NCBI RefSeq assembly: GCF_024972775.1
Contig: NZ_CP092282.1
Span: 4,121,525-4,185,524 of the forward strand
DNA: 64,000 nucleotides
Reading direction: 5' to 3'
DNA from: Dehalobacter sp. DCM
GTDB taxonomy: Bacteria; Bacillota; Desulfitobacteriia; Desulfitobacteriales; Syntrophobotulaceae
In this document: positions 19,509 to 26,039 of the stretch, one piece after another
Layout: each line of letters opens with the position of its first letter
Position numbering within the stretch: position 1 is the first letter of the stretch
Position numbers and translations under genes: made by a program
Notes under the pieces: model-generated
The model's input: the letters and a program-made list of their open reading frames with translations, nothing else
Told to the model about the DNA's origin: nothing
The model's database searches: none

Positions 19509-20633
19509 ATGGATGTATTTTGGATTTGGTTAACACTGATTAACGGCTTGGGGCCAATCACACAAAAAAGGCTGCTGGATTGTTTCCATACGCCTGAGAA
19601 TATTTTTCATGCATTTAACAGTCGTTCAGAGTGCCTTCCTAGATTATCCCAGAATATTTTGAAACAATTAGAAGATAAATCTTATCTGGAAAAAGCAAGC
19701 CGGATAGAAGAACAAATGTACAAAAAGGATATAAAGCTTCTGACAATCCATCATCCGCACTATCCTTCCCTTGTTAAAAATGTCCGAGATTTTCCTGTGC
19801 TTCTATATTATCGATCAAAACTGCCCCTCCGGCCTAGTGGAATCGGAATCGTCGGCAGTCGTCGTTGCACTTCGTATGGCAAAGAAATCACGATGGCTGT
19901 GGGCGATTTCCTGGCCAAAGAAAATATTCCTGTGGTAAGCGGCATGGCTAAGGGTATAGATGGATATGCCCACACAGCGTGCATCCAAGCAGGGGGATAT
20001 ACAACAGCCTTCCTTGCCCATGGGGTTGATATGTGTTACCCGTCTGAGCAGAATAGCCTGATGGATAGGATTATTGACCATGGTGCCGTCATCTCTGAGT
20101 ACGCTCCCGGAGTCAGACCGAAGCAAAAATACTTCCCCAGACGTAATTATTTACTCAGCGTCTGGATTGACAAACTCTTAGTTGTGGAAGCCACTGAGCG
20201 CAGCGGTGCCCTCATTACAGCCAGTATGGCAAAAAAGCTTGGCAAAGAAGTTTTAGCTGTCCCGAACAACATCTATCAAGATGAAAGCAAGGGAACAAAT
20301 CGCTTAATCAAAGATGGCGCAACCATATTCTTAACCAACGACCAGCTACTTTTAAAACAAAACGACGATAGCATTCTTTCTAAAGCAGAGCCGGAAGGCG
20401 CATTAAATCGGAATAAGCGTGTTGGGGATAAACGTAATCGCGCTCTTAGTGTGATCGAAAAAAGCATCTATGACGCCCTTACAACACCAAAACCTCCCGA
20501 AGAACTCCTCGATCTGCTTGAAGGAGATTTCGTGAGGCTTAACGACATATTATTTTCCATGGAAATGGACGGAATTGTACGCGTATTACCCGGCAACTTA
20601 ATCGCCAAGGTGCAATCAGGCTCCGTTGTATAA
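19509..20633 (+). CDS. dprA: DNA-processing protein DprA (Smf)
   Basis: Protein of 374 residues that loads RecA on incoming single-stranded DNA. An N-terminal HhH/SAM-like region (about 1-70) comes before the Rossmann-like domain with GIVGSRRCTSYG, SGMAKGIDGYAH, and the FPRRNYLLS block. A C-terminal winged-helix region ends at about 365. All family landmarks are present and the length is normal. It is coupled to comM. The last few codons run into the truncated antitoxin remnant, so the extreme C-terminus may differ from relatives. Confidence 0.96.
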   Translation: MDVFWIWLTLINGLGPITQKRLLDCFHTPENIFHAFNSRSECLPRLSQNILKQLEDKSYLEKASRIEEQMYKKDIKLLTIHHPHYPSLVKNVRDFPVLLYYRSKLPLRPSGIGIVGSRRCTSYGKEITMAVGDFLAKENIPVVSGMAKGIDGYAHTACIQAGGYTTAFLAHGVDMCYPSEQNSLMDRIIDHGAVISEYAPGVRPKQKYFPRRNYLLSVWIDKLLVVEATERSGALITASMAKKLGKEVLAVPNNIYQDESKGTNRLIKDGATIFLTNDQLLLKQNDDSILSKAEPEGALNRNKRVGDKRNRALSVIEKSIYDALTTPKPPEELLDLLEGDFVRLNDILFSMEMDGIVRVLPGNLIAKVQSGSVV

Positions 20634-20868
20634 CTATCAGACTTCGGAGCTCGCCAAAGAATCAGGCGAACCAATCGTTATAACCAATAAAGGAGAAGCG
20701 GATCTCGTTGTTTTGAGTATAGAAGCCTTTGAGGAAAGAGAAAAAATGTTCCGCCACAGAGATAAGGTATACGCGGCAGAACTCTCGCGCCTGAACAGCA
20801 TGCCGACTTACTCTCCGGAGCAGATCCACGAGGAATTGGAGGCTCTTTATGCAGCCGCCGAGAAGTAA
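20626..20868 (+). pseudogene. Phd/YefM-type antitoxin, N-terminally truncated
   Basis: The reading frame begins at a TTG overlapping the end of dprA and encodes YNYQTSELAKESGEPIVIT and then DLVVLSIEAFEEREKMF. This matches the middle and C-terminus of Phd/YefM antitoxins, but the usual first 15 or so residues (the strand and helix of the DNA-binding part) are missing. No ribosome binding site is evident at the TTG. I read it as the remains of a toxin-antitoxin gene cut on its left side. Confidence 0.6.
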
Positions 20869-20896
20869 GCTGGTTTATCTCGCACCAGCAAGAGAT
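20849..20896 (+). pseudogene. RelE/ParE-type toxin, only the first ~16 codons left
   Basis: The ATG overlaps the antitoxin end, as is usual for these pairs. The codons read MQPPRSKLVYLAPARD, which resembles the N-terminus of RelE/ParE toxins (strand followed by A-x-x-D). After that the sequence changes into GGTTG-rich repeat DNA, so the toxin is destroyed by the repeat array. Confidence 0.5.
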
Positions 20897-20937
20897 TGGG
20901 TTGGGTTGTGGTCTACTCGGTTGTGCGCGGTTGCCCT

Positions 20938-20970
20938 AAAAAAAGAAAAAAGTGCTAAATCACTTTCTTT
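20938..20970 (-). terminator. Terminator of the small coiled-coil gene
   Basis: Arms AAAGTG and CACTTT with a 6-base loop, and a long U-rich tail on the minus strand. It lies 23 bases after the stop of the 52-residue gene. Confidence 0.65.
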
Positions 20971-20992
20971 TCTAGTTCTGTTATTCGATTCT

Positions 20993-21151
20993 TTATTTTG
21001 CAGCATCCTCATCAAAATATTTAACTATACTTTTTATGTCTTTTTGTATTTTTCTTTGTTCTGATCTCAAGTCCTTAATATCCTTTTTCATTTCTTCTTG
21101 TCCAGTTTCGAGCTTGTTTAATTTTTCTAAAATCATGTCAAGCTTATCCAT
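20993..21151 (-). CDS. Small coiled-coil protein, 52 residues
   Basis: A short gene reading MDKLDMILEKLNKLETGQ, then further charged helical sequence to KYFDEDAAK and a TAA stop. AAGGAG lies 8 bases before the ATG, and a terminator follows. Almost the whole protein is predicted coiled coil with leucine/isoleucine heptads and no membrane segment. Similar short coiled-coil hypothetical proteins are frequent in Clostridia, but I know no function. It is isolated between the truncated toxin and the repeat region. Confidence 0.7.
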   Translation of the reverse strand: MDKLDMILEKLNKLETGQEEMKKDIKDLRSEQRKIQKDIKSIVKYFDEDAAK

Positions 21152-21245
21152 TTGGTAAACATCTCCTTGTTTATTATGTTAGCATAACATAATACAAAAT
21201 TAAAGGATGTAATCATTAATTTTATGAATATCATGTGTTCCAACG

Positions 21246-21388
21246 CTTACCAATTATTGAATCGAAATGGGAAGAGAGTCGATCCTTCCGCATTGAATCG
21301 GCTCTCTTTTTTACTGGTATATTCAAATACCAATCAAATTGTTAGGATGTGCAGAACATTCAACCGCGGTACCTGTCCCCTCGGTTGC
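21246..21388. repeat. 143-bp duplicated segment, copy 1
   Basis: This segment is identical, as far as I can read, to 22055-22197. It contains a terminator-like hairpin at 21273-21307 (arms AGAGAGTCGAT / ATCGGCTCTCT followed by TTTTT) and ends in a full REP-like unit at 21361-21387. Confidence 0.9.
21361..21387 (+). repeat. REP-like palindromic unit (CAACCG...GGTACC...CGGTTG)
   Basis: 27-base unit with inverted ends CAACCG and CGGTTG and the core GGTACCTGTCCCC. It has the opposite orientation to the unit at 16995-17021. Confidence 0.85.
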
Positions 21389-21576
21389 CCTAGTGTTTCA
21401 AAGTACTTGAAAAACTCGAAAACTTTAACTTGAAAAACTCTGATAACTAAAGTGTGCAAACTTTTTCAACTTTTTCAACCATATTCATTGTGATTGTACT
21501 ATCTTCAAGGCTGCTATTCTATTGATGATGTCTTTGACGGTTACAAGCAACTTGTTAGGATGTGAAGAAAAACACT

Positions 21577-21603
21577 CAACCGAGGTACCTATCCCCTCGG
21601 TTG
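21577..21603 (+). repeat. REP-like palindromic unit
   Basis: Same 27-base unit with two changes (CGAGGTACCTATCCCC in the core). It is followed directly by a further GGTTGGTCCGGTTGG stretch. Confidence 0.8.
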
Positions 21604-21615
21604 GTCCGGTTGGTC

Positions 21616-21669
21616 AAGTCAGGAAATGTCAGATTCGTCACTGGTGACGAATCTGACATTTCCTGACTT
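21616..21669. repeat. 54-bp near-perfect palindrome, copy 1
   Basis: Two perfect 26-base arms starting AAGTCAGGAAATGTCAG and a 2-base centre TG. An almost identical copy lies at 22204-22257. It has no U-tail and can form a very stable cruciform. Confidence 0.9.
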
Positions 21670-21843
21670 TTGGATGAGGAACGGGATGAATTTTATCGCT
21701 TAATAACTCGAAAAACTTTAACTTGAAAAACTCTGAAAACTTTGAAGTTTATTATCACATGGATCAGCTTTTTATATAAGGCACTCTGTTTTATCAAGCG
21801 CTTACGTACTATCCGGAAATCCAAGCAACATGTAAATAGAGCA

Positions 21844-21940
21844 AAGATTTTGGATAGGCTAGTTTGCTCTATTGCTATACACTTTCTTATTTTGCGGTTA
21901 CCTTACGATGACAACCGTGGTACCTGTCCCCTCGGTTGCC
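21844..21940. repeat. ~97-bp duplicated segment with REP unit, copy 1
   Basis: The segment starts AAGATTTTGGATAGGC and ends in a REP-like unit at 21912-21938. Near-identical copies lie at 21959-22055 and about 22398-22489, so it occurs three times, twice in tandem. Confidence 0.85.
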
Positions 21941-21958
21941 CTGTCCCCTCGGTTGCCT

Positions 21959-22055
21959 AAGATTTTGGATAGGCTAGTTTGCTCTATTGCTATACACTTT
22001 CTTATTTTGCGGTTACCTTACGATGACAACCGCGGTACCTGTCCCCTCGGTTGCC
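21959..22055. repeat. ~97-bp duplicated segment with REP unit, copy 2
   Basis: Tandem copy of 21844-21940; its REP-like unit is at 22027-22053. The two copies differ by one base in the unit (CGTGG versus CGCGG). Confidence 0.85.
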
Positions 22056-22197
22056 TTACCAATTATTGAATCGAAATGGGAAGAGAGTCGATCCTTCCGC
22101 ATTGAATCGGCTCTCTTTTTTACTGGTATATTCAAATACCAATCAAATTGTTAGGATGTGCAGAACATTCAACCGCGGTACCTGTCCCCTCGGTTGC
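22055..22197. repeat. 143-bp duplicated segment, copy 2
   Basis: Direct copy of 21246-21388 with no difference seen, including the terminator-like hairpin (22082-22116) and the terminal REP-like unit (22170-22196). The identity implies a recent duplication. Confidence 0.9.
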
Positions 22198-22203
22198 TCC
22201 TTA

Positions 22204-22257
22204 AAGTCAGGAAATGTCAGATTCGTCACTGGTGACGAATCTGACATTTCCTGACTT
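22204..22257. repeat. 54-bp near-perfect palindrome, copy 2
   Basis: Second copy of the palindrome at 21616-21669. The flank that follows (GATGAGGAAC, then ATGAATTTTATCGCT) is also shared with copy 1. Confidence 0.9.
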
Positions 22258-22397
22258 TGGGATGAGGAACAGGATGAATTTTATCGCTGAATAACTCGAA
22301 AAACTTTAACTTGAATGGATCAGCTTTTTATATAAGGCACTCTGTTTTATCAAGCGCTTACGTACTATCCGGAAATCCAAGCAACATAAATAGAGCA

Positions 22398-22550
22398 AAG
22401 ATTTTGGATAGGCTAGTTTTGCTCTATTGCTATACACTTTCTTATTTTGCGGTTACCTTACGATGACAACCGTGGTACCTGTCCCCTGTCCCCGCGGTTG
22501 CTCCCGCGGTTGAGCTCCTCGGTTGGTCCCCCTCGGTTGGTCCGGTTGCT
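22398..22550. repeat. Third copy of the ~97-bp segment followed by scrambled REP pieces
   Basis: The 97-base segment recurs with one inserted T. Its REP unit (22467-22500) is expanded, and pieces such as GCGGTTGAGCTCC and CTCGGTTGGTCC follow to about 22550. This marks the right end of the repeat field. Confidence 0.75.
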
Positions 22551-22562
22551 CTATGTCAGAAA

Positions 22563-22592
22563 GAAGCCGCTAGTTAATATCTAGCGGCTTCC
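22563..22592 (-). terminator. Terminator of the putative S-layer gene
   Basis: Arms GAAGCCGCTAG and CTAGCGGCTTC around TTAATAT. On the minus strand the hairpin is followed by TTTCTGACATAG. It lies about 60 bases after the stop codon. Confidence 0.75.
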
Positions 22593-22654
22593 TCTTAAGA
22601 ACATTTCTCTCTTTTTGCAACCTGTTAAAGTACGCTCAATGAGAGATTATTAAA

Positions 22655-25480
22655 CTATAGAGTTACAGATACACCAGCGACAGGAACTGACAGCAGGTTA
22701 GTAGCATTGTCAACAATATTCATTGTAGGTAATGCTTTCAGAACTAAACCAGAGGTCAGATTAGCAGCTGTAACATCTGCTTCAAGAGTGAACACTAACG
22801 TTGTTGTGTCATTCTTGGAATCAGCAACCAACAGAGATACAGCATCGTTTGTAGCTACAGCAACTCCACCGATGTAGAGCTGGAAGTCAGTAGCATCGAT
22901 TGCAACAACTGTCTGATCTACTTGTTCAGAGAAAGTTACAGTTACTTTATTTGCCGCAGTCAATTTAGCAGAAACGATTGTCGGAACAACGTTCTCTTTA
23001 ATATCTACAGTGCCATAATACGTTGTCATCGGAACAGACGATCCATTAGCTTTGACATTAGCAACAGTTACGTTACGAAGACCTGTGAACAGGTTGGAAT
23101 TAGCAGCGAGGTTCAGTACAACAGTCTGAGTAAGGTCGCCAGCTACAGGCAGCAAGGTTACAGAGCTAACAACAGCTCCTGCTACAGAGTAGTTTGCTGC
23201 GGTTGTAGCGGAAGCGCCATCAACAGCTTTGTCAAATTTTACAGTAACTTTGTTGTTATCAGCACCAGCTGCAACAGCTGTTACAGTTACAACATTTGCA
23301 TTGGAAGCAACACCATCTTCGCCACGTGTAAAGGTGGTTGCTGTAGTGCTATTAGCTTCAATACCAGCAGCCGTCTTAACATCAGCACTGAAATCAAGAG
23401 CTAATGTATAAACAGCAGCTTTGTTAGCTCCAACTAAAGAAGCAAGAGCAACACGGATAACTTTTTTGCTTACTGCGGAATTTTTGTAAGCAACAGCAAC
23501 TGCGCCAGTGTTAACACCAGTGGTGGTTACATAGTTCAGAACATATGAACCTGTGCCAGTAACTGTCGGAGCAACACCGAGATCTAAGTCTTTGTCAAAA
23601 GTAATTTCGAGGTATTCTTTTTTGTCAACACTGTCAACGACTACAGCTGTCGATACAACCGACGGAGCTGCAACGTCTTTTGTGAGGACTACAACAGAAC
23701 TTACAGCAAGTCCAGCTTCTCCGCTTAAATCAGTAAAGGCAGAGACTGAAACAGTTGTAAGACCATCAAGAGCATTAGTAAATGTTACAATATATTTAGT
23801 AGCATCTGTAGCATCTACTTCTGTGGTTACTGTGGCATTGCCAGCAATAGCAACAGCCGGAGCTGCAACTAATTGCTCGGAGAATTTAACTGCAAGTGTT
23901 TTAGCGCCTGTTTGAGTAATGGAAGCAACTGTCGGCTTAACACCATCGAGAGCACCCTTTGTAAAGGTAGCAGTAGCCGGGTTCGGTGTCAAGATATTGC
24001 CAGCCATATCTTGTGCGCCGATAAATGTAGCGGTAACAACTTTACCAGCAACGATACCAGCATCAAGTGTAAATACAACTTCAGCTTTAGCACCAGCACC
24101 AAAATCAGTCGTAACTACAGCAGCAGTGCCGTCAGCTAAGGTGTAGGTAACAGTTCCCAGAGTCTGAATAGGCTCGGAGAAAACAACTTTATAGGTACTT
24201 GCGGAAGTAGCTGTTGTGGAAACGATTGATGGAGCAGTAGTATCTGCAGCGATGGTGATCATCTGTGCATATTTAACAACTGCTTCGCCAGTCGTAGCTT
24301 TAATACCATCAACAACAACGTCATAACGTTTTGAAAGGGCATTAGCAGCTGTAACGGTAAGAGTCTTACCATCAGCACTTAATACACCGGTCAGAGCGCC
24401 GGAAAGTTTAGCGTCTAAAGTGGTAAAGGTAATAGTAGCTGTAGCAGCAAATGCACCACTCTTGCCATCGGCAAATAAAGTAGCTTTGTCAACAGCTTTG
24501 TTAAATACAACGCTTACCTGAGTAGCATTGATAGCACTTACCGACTGAACAGCTAAACCAGCATAAGTGAGCTGGGCCGCAACAGCGGTGGTTACAGCAG
24601 AGGTTCCGCCAACAGCAACAACCAAGCTGGTGGAAGCTAATTTAGCGTTTACAACGCTTGCAGCAGCAACACTGCTGCCATTGGTCAAAGCAACGAATGC
24701 ATTGTATTTAGCAGCCAGCGGAGCAACGCTCAAAGCGTCAACGCCAGTTGTGCCATTAGCAACATAAACTCTGTCATAAGCATAGGTCAGGGTGTTAGCA
24801 ACAGCACTGTTTGTTGCATAGCGGTCAGCACCGGCGATGCGGGTGTAACCCGTGATGTCAGCAACTTTAGCTGTTCCGCCAACGATGTACTTGGTTGCGC
24901 CAACAGCTGTACCGGAGAATGTTCCGTCAGCATTGGCCAGCATGATGGCATATTTGTTTTTAGCGGCATAGGATGCAATCGACAGAGCGTCGGGAACTGC
25001 ATTGAAGCCAACTACAAATGTACCTGCAGGGCTGGTCAGTAACGCGTTGACTTTGTCAGCAGTAGCCTGACGGCCAGCGCCTTTCAGGACAACGATGTCA
25101 ACACCGGTCATGGCGTCAACTTCAGCAGCGACTGCATCGGAAATTGCACCGACGATATAAACCTTGGTAGCACCCAGAGCTGCAATTTTAGCTTTAACAG
25201 CAGCATTTAAGGAAGCTTTGGAGGTAATAAGGATCGGGGCGTTTTCCTGAGCTGCCAGCGGAGCTGCAGCCAGTGCGTCAACGAGGTTAGCATTGTCGGA
25301 AGCAGCAAGAACTACAGTAGTCCCCCATGTGCTTGCACTTGCGATATCGAGAGCGGTTTCAATACGGTTTGCGCCGGAAAGTCTGGTGCTGTCGGCAGTA
25401 GCGCCGAACATGGCAGCAGGCATCAGGGTCAGAACCATAGCTATGATAGCTAATACGGCTATCTTCTTCGTTCTACTCAT
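22655..25480 (-). CDS. Putative S-layer protein: three CWB2 repeats plus SbsA-like Ig repeats
   Basis: Secreted protein of 941 residues with a signal peptide (about 1-27, cleavage near MFGATA). Three CWB2 repeats occupy about 33-320, at the N-terminus rather than the C-terminus as in the other family members here. The rest is a series of Big_5/SbsA-like Ig modules with recurring VTVTFSEQV and VTFSNALDG type strands. The protein is very rich in Ala, Thr and Val and poor in charged bulky residues. Codon choice is narrow (GCA/GCT, ACA, GTT), as expected of a very abundant protein. A GAGGAG site precedes the ATG, and a long structured leader lies upstream. Being the major S-layer protein is my inference. 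Confidence 0.85.
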   Translation of the reverse strand: MSRTKKIAVLAIIAMVLTLMPAAMFGATADSTRLSGANRIETALDIASASTWGTTVVLAASDNANLVDALAAAPLAAQENAPILITSKASLNAAVKAKIAALGATKVYIVGAISDAVAAEVDAMTGVDIVVLKGAGRQATADKVNALLTSPAGTFVVGFNAVPDALSIASYAAKNKYAIMLANADGTFSGTAVGATKYIVGGTAKVADITGYTRIAGADRYATNSAVANTLTYAYDRVYVANGTTGVDALSVAPLAAKYNAFVALTNGSSVAAASVVNAKLASTSLVVAVGGTSAVTTAVAAQLTYAGLAVQSVSAINATQVSVVFNKAVDKATLFADGKSGAFAATATITFTTLDAKLSGALTGVLSADGKTLTVTAANALSKRYDVVVDGIKATTGEAVVKYAQMITIAADTTAPSIVSTTATSASTYKVVFSEPIQTLGTVTYTLADGTAAVVTTDFGAGAKAEVVFTLDAGIVAGKVVTATFIGAQDMAGNILTPNPATATFTKGALDGVKPTVASITQTGAKTLAVKFSEQLVAAPAVAIAGNATVTTEVDATDATKYIVTFTNALDGLTTVSVSAFTDLSGEAGLAVSSVVVLTKDVAAPSVVSTAVVVDSVDKKEYLEITFDKDLDLGVAPTVTGTGSYVLNYVTTTGVNTGAVAVAYKNSAVSKKVIRVALASLVGANKAAVYTLALDFSADVKTAAGIEANSTTATTFTRGEDGVASNANVVTVTAVAAGADNNKVTVKFDKAVDGASATTAANYSVAGAVVSSVTLLPVAGDLTQTVVLNLAANSNLFTGLRNVTVANVKANGSSVPMTTYYGTVDIKENVVPTIVSAKLTAANKVTVTFSEQVDQTVVAIDATDFQLYIGGVAVATNDAVSLLVADSKNDTTTLVFTLEADVTAANLTSGLVLKALPTMNIVDNATNLLSVPVAGVSVTL

Positions 25481-25800
25481 TTAGTCAAATCTCCTCTCTT
25501 TCTTTAAAGGGTCTTTTTTGTCTCGGGATACTGATTCAATTCACTTTTATGTTTATACTATTGAATCAATCTCCCTTTACCTGGGTGCGGATACTCTTTT
25601 TCACCCCCCTTAACAGTGTCGCAAAGATTATCCTTAGACATTGCGCAATATCTAAAGGCACCACCCACTCGGGGGCGTCCCCCCTCTGAGCCTCGTTCCT
25701 CAGGGGCGGTCATCCCTTTAGACGTTTTATAGGTAAAGAGAAGCCAAAGAAGCTCCTCGCACCTTCCTAATACTATTCTTTAAAGATAGCAATATTCCTG
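25481..25800 (-). ncRNA. Candidate structured 5' leader of the S-layer gene
   Basis: A 559-base non-coding gap precedes the gene; the part nearest the gene is rich in complementary segments. On the minus strand GTCTAAAGG (25715-25723) can pair with CCTTTAGAT (25650-25658), and that same segment can pair instead with GTCTAAGG (25632-25639). The first pairing encloses a GC-rich domain with GACCGCCC/GGGTGGT and CCCCTGAG/CTCAGAGGGG helices. Mutually exclusive helices are a feature of riboswitches and attenuators. I do not recognise it as a known family. The promoter is not clearly defined. Confidence 0.45.
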
Positions 25801-26039
25801 CTTTTGTCTGTAACTTTTTTCACAGTAAATACTGGTTATCCCTAAAAAATGACAAAATCATCCTGGAATCGCACTTAGTAATTCTACCTTATTTCGCCGT
25901 AAATTTCCACATATTTTTGAGATTAAACCTGCTTATAAAGACGTATTTGGCATTATTTATCTGATGCAGGGCGCTTTTTTTCTGCAAAATCTCTTAATTT
26001 TGTTATTTTTCTTCATTTATTACTCATTTAATAATCCCC
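25801..26039. other. AT-rich intergenic between subtilase 3' end and S-layer leader
   Basis: No gene is visible. The promoter of the S-layer gene should lie here or just inside the leader. TTACAG and TGCTAT with a 16-base spacer on the minus strand (about 25790-25820) are a weak candidate. Confidence 0.35.

Noticed and set aside
16896-22550. CRISPR array
   Set aside because: Repeats are palindromic and unevenly spaced, spacers are themselves repeated, and no cas genes are near.
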